A DNA stretch of 64,000 bases from Lasiosphaeria ovina (Eukaryota; Ascomycota; Sordariomycetes; Sordariales; Lasiosphaeriaceae). Below are positions 21,265-31,245 of the stretch, one piece after another (position 1 is the first letter of the stretch; each line of letters begins with the position of its first letter). The position numbers and the translations under genes are program-made. The notes below the pieces were generated by a model. That model searched no databases. It was not told the origin of the DNA and saw only the letters and a list, made by a program, of their open reading frames with translations. The DNA is taken from contig JAULSN010000008.1 in assembly GCA_033439765.1 (NCBI GenBank), positions 992,001-1,056,000 on the forward strand, given 5' to 3'.

Positions 21265-22488
21265 TACCCCTTACAGTGTATGATAACTAATAATAACGAT
21301 TAGGAAGCCGGCTGTTAGGATGCAGAATGAAGGGGTATGACAGTAGTAGCTTACGTAGCGAATTAAAAGATTGTAGGAAGCGACGATGAATTTTCTACGG
21401 TCACCTAGTGAGCGACTGTGTTGCTTGATGACTGAGCCAACTGAGAGCTGAAGGCTTCGGTCCTAGGGTGACAGTCAGATTGTGATCCCAGTTATTAGTT
21501 GACAAAGGGTTTTTTTGGCTCTTCGATCGAGGACCCCTTTTTTTTTGTCTGTTGGGGTCATCTTTCTGGGCCCAAGAGGTCGGCTGCTTGCTGAAGAAAG
21601 TCATAATGCCGACGACCAAGCTCATCTTGACAGTCAGAAAGGTAGTCAGTCGTTAAGGTCAAGTAACTGGTCTGACGATGGTATGGATTGGTGGCTCGGT
21701 CGGCCAGGTTGGCGGTCTTCGTCAGGTAGACAGTACGACATGGTGTTGTATTGGTTCAATCAGTCAGACTGGCCAGGTCTGCCGATGATCAAACGTGGTT
21801 GGCCTGATTGATTGAAGCTCGAAATGTGGTATTTTTTTGGTGGACTTTGAAGTCCTGGTAGATTCAGGGGCTCCCAGTCGGAAGCGGTGGACTGATCGGT
21901 CGGCTGAACAAGCCTACGAAAGATCAACTTGGCCAGGGCGATGAATCAATCTGGTGATGGATTCTCTGGTGTTATGGATCAACATCTCATACGGACTAGG
22001 CCTACTGGTGATCAGCGAGTCAGCCTGGCCGTTGGATTTGGTGATCGGAATGGTCGGATTCTAAAACTACCACCTAAGGTGTCTCCATTTTGCTACGCTA
22101 AAACAAACAGAAAAAGAATACTAAAAATACCAACTACGACCCTAGCTGCCATTTGGGTATTGTATTGCTTATGAGCTCATAGCTTTGCGCCGCCATTGCC
22201 AACTGGTATCACTTTACCGTGCCCTCTCCCGTGTTCATTCCCCAGGCGCGCCTCGCCTATCCCCGGCGTGCCCGCTGCGTCCATGGCTTCACCATCTATC
22301 TGGCTTGGCCCGGGCTTCACAGCGGAAGTACCAGGCTGCCACTCCTTCCCTGGCTGAACGACAGCTAGCTGTCGCTAATTTCATAACCAGCCGCCCACAA
22401 CCGTTATTAATAAACACACACACACACACACACACATCTCCGTTCGCACTTAATAGCGATAACGGCGAAATCGAAGAGAAGGAGGGCG
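21265..22488. other. Intergenic, with a G/T-skewed stretch of unknown origin
   Basis: From about 21400 to 22070 the plus strand is rich in GGT, GTC and TCAG words and poor in runs of C, unlike the neighbouring DNA. No ORF with a motif, no terminal repeat and no tRNA is seen. It may be an old repeat. An AC dinucleotide run follows at 22414-22436, near the RAE1 3' end. Confidence 0.4.
22414..22436. repeat. (AC)n microsatellite
   Basis: A pure dinucleotide run of about 11-12 units about 50 bases beyond the RAE1 stop codon. Confidence 0.95.
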
Positions 22489-23714
22489 CTACCTCTTCTT
22501 AGGATTTGGCCGCGGCTTACACTCGTCCTGCTGCACCGGGTGCAGTACCACTTTGGTCGGGTACGTGCTGGTGTTGCCCTGGAACCCCCTGCTCCAGTCG
22601 TAGCTGATGGCGTAGGCAAAGATGGAGCCCGTCTTGTTGAACTTGGTCGACGTGATGCTGCCTCCGACGTTGGGGTACCCCTTCAGCCGGTGCTTGGCGT
22701 CCTTGTCCCAGAAGTGAAACGTGCCGTCGCTGCCGGCGGTGCTGAAGGTGCCGTGCTGCGGGTGGAAGGAGATGTCGTTCACCGCGTGCACGTTGGTCAC
22801 ATTGCCCTGGGGGGCATCTCGGTGGCACTTGAACGAGAAGTTCAGGCTAGACGGAGATGTCTCAGCAACATCGTAAATAACTGGAAAGTTGCGATGGTCT
22901 TGGCTTACCTGGCGTCCTTGTCCTCGACGTACTGGATGGCGCAGCGGCCCTCAATGCTGCCAATAGCAAAGCCCTGAGAGTCGGTGAAGCAACTAACGAC
23001 GCGTGTCTGCCACTTGAGTGGGCTCTGCATCGTCTTGTAGAACTTGGTGGGGTCCTTTAGGTTGACCACGTTGATGTAGCGGTCCGCTGTGCCAACCACC
23101 AGCAGGTTGTCGCGCACGTCCATGGTGTAGACCCTCTCCTGGCACTGCAGCACCCCGGCGGGCTGGGGGGAGCGGAAGTCCCAGTATTTGATCATCTTGT
23201 CCCACGAGCCCGTCACGGCCATGGGCGTGCCGTTGTTCTCAAAGTACCGCACGCACCGCACCGGCGCGTCGTGCTGCGCTACTTGGGCCGTCTGCCCGCT
23301 GACCAGGTCCAGCACCTTGGCTTGTTTGTCGGCCCCGCCCGCAATGACCTTTGAGCCGTCCTGTGTCCGGGGGGAAAAGGGAAACGCTTAGCCAGCTAGC
23401 GCGTAGAGCTGCCGCGGCAGCAACGCCGGCGGAGGAGACAGGCAGACAGAACTGGGCTGCAGACATACCTTGAAGAAGTCACACGAAAACACCGGCCCGT
23501 CGTGCTCCATCTGGAGCTTGCCCTGGCCCTGGCCATTGGGCAGGATTTCGTAGATGCGCACCTTCTTGTCCCAGCTCGCCACCGCCAGGAAGTCCTTGGG
23601 GTCGGTCGGGTTCGGGTTGAAGCAGAGGTCCGAGATGCTGTCCTCGGGCGGGCTTCCGAGCTCGACATCCTGCTTCAGGTCGCCGAGCGTGTTGCTCGCT
23701 GCAAAGCCCGCCAT
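22489..23714 (-). CDS. RAE1: mRNA export factor RAE1/GLE2, WD40 protein
   Basis: A nuclear-pore-associated WD-repeat protein that docks mRNA export complexes at the Nup98-type GLEBS motif. Exons 23714-23469, 23360-22909 and 22846-22489 give 351 aa, the normal length. Introns are 23361-23468 and 22847-22908, both GT-AG. WD motifs are plain: DFLAVASWDKKVRIYE, DAPVRCVRYFENNGTPMAVTGSWDKMIKYWDFRS, QERVYTMDVRDNLLVVGTADRYINVV, QGFAIGSIEGRCAIQYV and HPQHGTFSTAGSDGTFHFWDKDAKHRL. The C-terminal YAISYDWSRGFQGN and the basic NPKKR end are typical of the family. Confidence 0.95.
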
Positions 23715-25411
23715 CTTTCTGTTTCCGTCAGAGTGGAGGGGCGCCTACTCGAATTCGTCTGTTGGATGCTGTCTCCCTTGGGCGCCTCTGCTGTAGGTGT
23801 TTGTGTGTCTTGTTCTGTCTGGGGTCGAGCGTCACAGCAATTTGGCGCTTTCGGGAGCTGTCTTCTATCGAAATTGAAACAAAGCCGTCTCTCGGTGAAA
23901 CAAATCGATGGTGCGTCACGGGAGTCGGTGGGTGGAAATGGCGGTTACCTACCGTTATTATCGTCGTTCGTTTAGCTCGTAGAAAACTAGCGGCAAATTC
24001 GTTCCTGGATTCGGGGTGGTGGTAATGTCAAGGTGAGCTCCTATTTTGGTTCAAGCGACTTGCGAGGTTGATTCCCACGGACGCGAAAAGCGGCACACAG
24101 CCCCCCGAGCCTCAAGGCGTCAAGGCGTCAAACTGGCACTGTTAAGGCGGAGGCTCCACGCGGCTGCAGCTTCGGTGAAGCTCTGGTCACCCAGCGAGCC
24201 TAAACTACACAGCCACACACACCCTAACCCCACTTTTCAAGCTTCTTAAAAAATTTGCGGCGACCACCGTCTATAAAAGAAACCATTTGGCCGGCCTCAA
24301 ACTCTTCCCTTTTCCTTTCCCTTCCCAAGCGCCCCCTCGCCCAACAAATCGCACTTCGAAGCTCACACACGGAAAGAGCAGGGCTCCTCGCGGGGCTCTG
24401 CCTCTTTCGCATCCAGCTTTGGGAGAAAGTCCCCGGACATCTTGCATTTGTTTTCAAACAATTGCAGGATTGCGGAAACGCGCCGCCATAGAAGCACTGC
24501 GGCTGATCTCGGCCGCCTGTTCCTTGACCGTCTCGATCCAGCCCAGCCCATCACACCAAAGTCAGGCTTCTTCCTCCCTCGCGAGCCATCCGACGGTCTT
24601 TCTTGTTCCCGGGCTGGAGACCACATGGACGAAGATATGAGTCCGCGCTCCGGCTGTCTTGGGGCTTGATTGCCGTTGGAATGTCTCTGTTGCGTGGAAG
24701 GGTCTGATGGTGGGCCGCCGCTGGGTCGGTCTGGACTGGGAGCGTCATAGCTTTGGCTCGAGAGGATTCGTCAAGATCTCACAGAAATGCGATTGCTCGT
24801 CGTGTGTCGTCCCCGCGGCGGCACACGCGAAGTTACTCGACGGGGCTTATTCTTGGTGCGAGGGGGCGCTTCAATCTTCATTCTGGTTCGTGCTCGCTCT
24901 CTCTCTGTCTGGCGCGGCGGGCACCTGGACTCGAACACTCTATGCCTCGCAGGAGGTCCTCTCTGTCCATGGTGTCTGCTGCCAAAAGGCGGGACCGACG
25001 GGTCGACTCATGCTACATCGGGGGCTGCCAAGTTTAGGTGATGAAACCACTTTATAGAGTCAAGCTCTGAGGCGAAGCCGGCGTAAAAGTCGAGCAACGC
25101 TATTGATGACTAAATAATGCGTTATGGTATCTGATAAACTTGGCAAATTCTTTTTTTATATATTAGCTGGACAGTTGGACATGCACAGGCAGAAGCAGAG
25201 AAAGCTTTGGTTTCCCTTGTATATTGAGGAATTAACACTTCTATAATTTATCCCGTACCAATACCTTTTCGTACTCCTGAGTGATAACATGTGATAACAA
25301 CGAGGTCTGTTGAAAGCCTTACTGTTGTTATTTCCGACATGTCCTTCCCAACCCGTCTCCAAGTCAATTGACGTTTCGTCGATCCTGGAAATATGGCCTA
25401 CCACGGCCACC
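23715..25411. other. Intergenic, promoter side of RAE1
   Basis: About 1.7 kb with no recognisable gene. Small ORFs on both strands lack motifs. The right end (25060-25411) is AT-rich and is probably the 3' UTR of the cytidylyltransferase gene. A T-loop-like sequence near 24925 was examined and does not fold into a tRNA. Confidence 0.45.
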
Positions 25412-27015
25412 TTACTCTTGCGCCTTCTTCTCCTTCTCTGCCTCTAGCAACTCACGCTCTTTGTGTGCGGCCTCGAGGTCGGCCTTGACGCCCTTTGCCT
25501 TTTGGCGTGCTTCGTAGAGATCTCTGCTCTTCATGATACGTTGCACGATGGTCCCAGCGTTGACGTTATCAAATGCGTGGCGCCCGATTTCCCGGTAGAT
25601 GCCCATTGCCTTGGGTTCCGCGTAAACGTCCGTGGTGAGCGGCATGAAGGAGGTTGGTCCGTGGTAGACCGCGTCAGGGGTACCATATGGAAGCGATGTC
25701 AGATAGCTCTTGGTCGGGGTGAACGGGGCGCCGAACACGACAGCGTTGATGTACTGTAAACCGAGTTAGTTTCTGAAAATCGTTGGGCTGTCATGGGGGT
25801 GGGGATCTCATACCCGGCACTGGAGAACGCAAAGGCCGCGCTCGTATATGTTCATGATGGGGTAGTTCACACCCTGCCAGCGGTTGATGACCTTGTCGTT
25901 GTGGACGCCTGCCACGACAAAGACCGGGCCGTAGTCGGCGCCCTTCCCTTTTCTCTCGTCGATGGCTTGCTGGGAATACCAGTTCTCCTTTCTCGCCAGC
26001 TCCTCCTCTGTCTGCGTCACCGAGCGCAGGAACTCGATGTGGCCGCTTGAGAAGAGGTCAAAGCCGCCGTCGACGTAGACGACTCTCTGTCCGGGCTTGG
26101 GGCCTATGCCACGGAAAAGCTCCTTGCAGGCGTGGCCGGCGCTTGCCGGCTCGTCCTTTTGGGCCTCACCCGTCGGAGAGGACCAGAACCACACTTCGGC
26201 GCCGGGCTTCTTGGCAGTCTCGTCGGTGGCGTACAGTTTGATTCTCTCGCGCATGGCGGCGCCCTCGGCCTTGCGCTCAGCCTGGGTGCCGGGACCTTCG
26301 TCGCCAGCCAGCGTCTTCTCGAGGGACTTGATGAAATGGCTCCTAGTGCAAAGCAGCATGCGCCCGACGAGATCGGTGGTGGAGATGCTCGGGGTTCTCT
26401 TAACAACCTTGAAGCGGTCGGCGGCCTTGACGAAGCGGTAGCAGTCCTCGCCGCTGCCGTCTGAGGTGATGTCGTCTCCATGGACCACGTACTTGCAGCC
26501 GTAGTGGCTGATCCAGTCTAGCTGGGTGACGTAGGGAGCATTAGGGATCGACTTGGTCACCCAACGGCACGCGTCTGTGGCAAGCAGACTGGGGGGAGAG
26601 TCAGCACAGGATTCGAGACGGTCATGGGGGTGCTACCTGCCGCTCCTGCAGGGTCATGACGGTTGGGCCCTTGTGCTCGAGGATGTCCTCGTCGGAATGG
26701 ACCCCAACGTAGAGCTCATCGCCCAGCTGGCGAGCCTGGACCACGGCGCCAGCATGTCCTGTTCCGGGTGTAGGGCGTCAGCAAAGTTCGGTTGCACGTA
26801 TGTATGTACGGTACGTATGTACAGTACCTACCTTAGGTAAGGTAGGTGAGATGGGCCTCGCTGACCACATGGATGGCGGCGGCGCAGGGCCAAGGGGGAG
26901 GGGGACGCAACGCACCGTGGTGGAAGAAATCAAAGCAGCCGTCGACCCAGAGCCGTCCCTCTAGCAGCTCGGGTGCGGGGTCGCCAGGGGGCGCACCGTC
27001 ATCTGTGGCAGCCAT
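25412..27015 (-). CDS. ECT1: Ethanolamine-phosphate cytidylyltransferase
   Basis: Makes CDP-ethanolamine from CTP and phosphoethanolamine, the middle step of the Kennedy pathway for phosphatidylethanolamine. Exons 27015-26916, 26758-26641, 26588-25814 and 25753-25412 give 444 aa. Two nucleotidyltransferase domains are present. The first has HHGH at residues 32-35 and RTPSIST at 137-143; the second has VDGGFDLFSSGH at 246-256, where the first His of HxGH is Ser. Such loss is, I believe, common in the second domain of fungal members. The intron 26589-26640 appears to use a GC donor: only that junction restores ...ERLLATDACRW, which aligns without a gap to the family. Intron 1 (157 nt) holds a cluster of TACCTA/TAGGTA motifs. 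The last 35 residues are charged and helical. Confidence 0.93.
26589..26640 (-). other. Apparent GC-AG intron in ECT1
   Basis: On the minus strand the exon ends ...GAGCG and the intron begins GCAGGTAGC and ends CCCCCAG. Using the nearby GTAGC as donor puts the next exon out of frame. A sequence error is the alternative. Confidence 0.6.
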
Positions 27016-28428
27016 TTGTGATGAAGCCCAAGCGGTTCACCCAATCGAGGAGCGGGTCAAGATGTTGCGCTTTGAGGGTGCTGAGATGGAAGAGCTGATG
27101 TGCTGCGCGGGTCGAGGAACACTCGGTAACTTCTGTTCTAAGGTTGAACAAACGAACAACCTAGACGGCAAAGTGGAAAACCTGGAAGTGGAAAAGTAGA
27201 AGCCAGCTCAGGTCTCGGTATTACAATGTGAAATGTTTTATACCCAACAACAAAAAGGCGAGTCTAGAATGAAGCGAGATAGGAGAAATTCGCATTGCAG
27301 ATTGGCTTCTACTCTGACGTTGGAGCCACAGCCAATTAAAGAGAAATCACAAGCTTCAACGAGAAAGGTTGCGAGACCGGACGGTTGAGTTGATCACCTT
27401 CCTTGAAGTCTTGGAGTGCTGCAGCGGCAGGGGTTTAGGACTCGGAGCATGCGCTAGAACCCCTCACCGCAGGGGGCAGTTGGACTGAGGTGGGCTGCTA
27501 GCCGTGTGCCCCTCCCCCGCAACGGCATCGGTGGTGGCCTGGCGGGGGATCATGCGTTGCGAAACTGCAACCCAAAAATACCACTCATACGGATACTCAC
27601 CTAAGGTCAACCGTACGGGTCTACTAGTTCTAGATTGTCTAACTCTCGTCTAAGCACCTATCTTCAAACTGGCTTTGGATGGCTCGCGGCTGAATGCCCG
27701 AGTAAGGTAGGATTTTGCTGCAGCGCAACCCGGGCCGGCGACGTGATGGCGAACGGGCCTGCCTGCCGTCAATGCCCTGAGGCTCCAGGTCTGCCCGCTG
27801 AGGCCATCAACAGCCGACCTCCATTGAACTGGGAACATCTCTGCAGCAGCGGCCATCAGATGAGATGGATGCGTAGCAACGCGCCCCTTGACCCTGCGGG
27901 TGGCCCGGTGTCTTGTCTGCCGACTAGGTCCCATATGCCCGGGATGGAAAAAATGGATGGCAAACTTTAATAGCAAGTGGCGCGCAGTCAATGGATGGTT
28001 TTTGAGACTGCATCAGGTCAACCTAAATATTCCCTCCCCCACGTCCCGCCTTCCTTTCAGGTGTCAGGTCAACTCAACTTTGCCGTCTTTGTGCATTGGC
28101 GAGTGCATGTCTGGCTTCTGTAAGTTATTGATATCGGAGCCAAGCATCCAGCCATCCATATACGATTTAATTGCTGCACGCACTTACACACGCCGTCAAC
28201 GAACCTGGGTCTCTCACGCCTTCCCGATCCATTGCGCCACCGACAGTGTGATCCCTACCAAGTCGCATCTGCCACGTTCTGTCGCCCTGCCTGCCCTGCC
28301 TGCCTTGCCGAATGGGTGCACTAATTTCCAACTTTGGGGGTTACAACCTGGAAAGGACGTGCCAATCCGGAAGAGGGTCCAGTGCCCGTACAGGCCGTAC
28401 TTGGGAAATAAAAGGGGGGAAGTAAGAC
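27016..28428. other. Divergent intergenic region
   Basis: About 1.4 kb between the ECT1 start (minus) and the gene starting at 28429 (plus), presumably both promoters. ORFs here have no motif and the long plus frame at 27888-28643 runs out of phase into the next gene. No RNA gene seen. Confidence 0.4.
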
Positions 28429-30183
28429 ATGCAGCGAACTGGGGCTACACCGACGCAGCCCGCTGCGGCCTTTTTCGCGTCCCTCTTCAGTGGAGGCGAC
28501 AGCACAAGCGGCGGGTCGCCATCGCCAAGCAAGTCGCATCGCAGAACCGCCAGCAAGTCGCACAACAAGTCGCCCAGCAAGTCACGCCCCGGAACGAGCT
28601 CAGGCGATCAGCAGCAGGCGACCGGACTAGGTACAGGCGCTGACGCAGGTTCAGGTATAGGCGACACCTCGAGTCCGCGGCAGCCAAACGTCCTCCACAA
28701 AGACCGAGATCGCGACCGCCGCCCCTCGTTCGGCCGGAAAGCCTCCTTTTCGTCGTCGTCGCCCAGCAAGGCCCGCCGCCGCGCAGACTCGTCCGCCTCA
28801 ACAGCCCCTATCAATACCAATACCAATACCAATACCAATGGCGGTGGACCAGGATCGGGTTCCGCCGCTGCTCTAGGTCTGGGTCTCTTCGACGCCGACT
28901 CGATCCCGCCCGTGCCCGAGTTCACCCTCGCCGCCGCCGCCAAGCTCTCCCGCGAAACAGACGCCATCGCCTCTCCCGCCTCGGCCGACAGCTTCCCCAG
29001 GATGCTGAGCCGAACCGCCCCGACGCCCGTGAACGGCTTCCCTGCCTCGTCCAGCGGCCAGCTGGCCCCCCCGGCCGTCGTTGCCCCGGGCCAGCCCACC
29101 GAGCTGACCGCCGCCCACCAGCAGATCCAGGAAACGGCCAACAAGAGGATATCCACCCTCGACTACCTGCGCAAGGCCCACGAGGGCCGCGTCTACTGGT
29201 TCAACACGCTACTCTTCGACAAGCCCGACCTGGCGCGCATGCCCTACTTCGACAGCCGGAAGCTGGCCCGCCGCGCCACAAACTACTTGCTGCTGGGCAT
29301 CTCCCTGCCTACCGTCATCGACCTCAACTCCAACACGCCCCTCGAATTCCTACGGAGTCTCAACACGCTGCTTTCCGAGTTCGAGAGCTTCCAGCAGCTG
29401 CACTCGGAGAATGGGGGGTCTTCGAGCTCGCTCTCGCGCGCGCGTATCCCGCAGATGTTCCGCCGCGCCACCCCCGGTACCAAGGGGCGCCGATCGAGCA
29501 GTGCCACTGGCGATGCCTCGGCGGGCGTGTTCGAGACGGCCCTCGACGGTAGCTTCAGCGGCAACGGCAGCAGTGACGCCCTGCTGCTGCCCAACGGCGG
29601 CGGCGGCGGATTCCCAGCCGACAGCAGTATGGGCACTATTACCTCCTCGGCCGCCATCAGCAGCGCCACATCGACCACCACCCACGCCTCTTCTTCCGCC
29701 GCCGCTACCACCACCACCACCACTAACATGCTCACAACCACCATAAGCAACACGGCGACCACGGCGGCCACCACAGCATCCTCCACCTCAGCATCAGCTT
29801 CAGCAGTCTCGTCCTCGTCTGCCGCCGCGGCCGCCGCCGCCCCGGCAAGCATCATCAACTTCGCGTCGTCCGAGATCGACCTGCTTCCGGGCGAGGAGTA
29901 CACGCACCTGCTGACACCGACGCTGCCGTTCGACCCGGACTTCTTCGAGACGTTCGCGACGCTGTGCGACGTGCTCATCGACACGTACACGCGGCTGCTG
30001 AGCCTCGTGCCGACGCCGCGCGAGTGCTCGGGCCCCGTCGCCGACCTCTTCGCCAAGGCCGACGCCCGCGTCCGCAAGATCATCGTCCAGGGCATCGCCA
30101 AGGACTTTGAGGACGCCAGCCGCGCCGGCGCAAAGACCGAGGTCGCAAACGTCGGCAAGGTCGTCCTCGGCGGCCTGATGTGA
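28429..30183 (+). CDS. Conserved-looking hypothetical protein with low-complexity insert
   Basis: A single open frame of 584 aa. I do not recognise the family. The N-terminal 190 residues are Ser/Pro/Lys-rich and disordered, with repeated SPSKS units that could be kinase targets and a short NTNTNTN run. A folded-looking region follows from about residue 220: HQQIQETANKRISTLDYLRKAHEGRVYWFNTLLFDK, then YFDSRKLARRATNYLLLGISLPTVIDLN. A Thr/Ala/Ser tract spans about 400-480. The C-terminal 100 residues look conserved and helical: EYTHLLTPTLPFDPDFFETFATLCDVLIDTYTRLLSLVPTP, ending in GKVVLGGLM. The two structured blocks probably form one helical domain separated by the tract. No intron is needed. 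No signal peptide is seen. Confidence 0.7.
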   Translation: MQRTGATPTQPAAAFFASLFSGGDSTSGGSPSPSKSHRRTASKSHNKSPSKSRPGTSSGDQQQATGLGTGADAGSGIGDTSSPRQPNVLHKDRDRDRRPSFGRKASFSSSSPSKARRRADSSASTAPINTNTNTNTNGGGPGSGSAAALGLGLFDADSIPPVPEFTLAAAAKLSRETDAIASPASADSFPRMLSRTAPTPVNGFPASSSGQLAPPAVVAPGQPTELTAAHQQIQETANKRISTLDYLRKAHEGRVYWFNTLLFDKPDLARMPYFDSRKLARRATNYLLLGISLPTVIDLNSNTPLEFLRSLNTLLSEFESFQQLHSENGGSSSSLSRARIPQMFRRATPGTKGRRSSSATGDASAGVFETALDGSFSGNGSSDALLLPNGGGGGFPADSSMGTITSSAAISSATSTTTHASSSAAATTTTTTNMLTTTISNTATTAATTASSTSASASAVSSSSAAAAAAAPASIINFASSEIDLLPGEEYTHLLTPTLPFDPDFFETFATLCDVLIDTYTRLLSLVPTPRECSGPVADLFAKADARVRKIIVQGIAKDFEDASRAGAKTEVANVGKVVLGGLM

Positions 30184-31245
30184 TTGCCCACCCCCTTTCC
30201 TGGCCAATTCAAGTCAAGTCAAGTCAACGAACGGCGTTCTTTTTCACGTTGGTGGATATACTACTTACCCCTACCTACCTAGGTACCTACCCTAGCTATA
30301 ACCAAAAAAAAAAAAAGAGAGTCATGTACTGTGCCTGTGTGTGTGTAAATAAGCAGCAGCAGCGAAACACTATGAAATGTCCCACGACAAGAACCATATA
30401 CTATTGCGGAGAATGGAAAGGGGGGTTTTGGTTTTGATAGACACGTTTTATCTCTTTCCTCTGAACTCTTTTCCCCCAAACCTCCTTTTGTTTTCCCTTC
30501 CCTCCATTGCATCTCTTCTGCGTGGAGGAACACCACTGGAAGGGCTTGGTTGGATGTGGGACTCACGATACTCTGTTTTCCTTCTACTTCACTGTTGTTT
30601 CATTGTTATTTATTGTTCATTCATTCACGTTTTATCCTCTGCGTCATCGTACTACTTGTACTTACCTGGGGGTTTGGTGGCTTGGGACGACGGCAATGTT
30701 CAGGCATGCGAGAGGAGAGATGGAAAGAAAAGGACCGTCGACCGGGTTGGTGATGATGCCATGTATAATTTGTTGCCTTACCCGGCGTGTTACGTAGCTC
30801 GCGAGGCTGGCCTGTCTTGTTCTAGTCTAGTTCGGTTCGGTTCCGTATCGTTGTAGATACGATATATATAACTGAATGTTTTTATAGACATCTCTCTCTT
30901 TCTCTCTCCATCTCTCTTTGCGAATAAATGAGTCTCGATATGTGTTCATCTGCGCTGCTGGATTTGGGTAGAGTGACGGCGGCGTAGCCTGAACAGCAAT
31001 GGTAACTAAAGTAATTCATAACAGTACACACACAAGACACCGTTCTCTTCTTTTCCTGTCTTGATTATACAAAACAAAGAAGACCCCTCTCTCGACAAGT
31101 TCTCGACTGACAACGCAGCGGCATTCGCGGCCTAGACGGCGCAAGACCTATTTATGTATCTTTTCTTTTCTTTTTTGGCCTATTTCCCTATGAATGCCCG
31201 ACCAATCCACCCAAACCCATACCTAGTCTACCTGACCCGAGTAAG
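30184..31245. other. Convergent 3' intergenic region
   Basis: Holds an almost palindromic CTACCTAGGTACCTACC motif near 30277-30294, an A run at 30303-30315 and a CT-rich microsatellite near 30885-30910. No gene is seen; these are probably 3' UTRs of the two facing genes. Confidence 0.45.

Noticed and set aside
22414..22436. CRISPR-like or tandem array
   Set aside because: It is a simple AC microsatellite. No spaced direct repeats of CRISPR type occur anywhere in the window.
24900..24990. tRNA-like T-loop (GGACTCGAAC)
   Set aside because: Neither strand gives a matching acceptor, D or anticodon stem.
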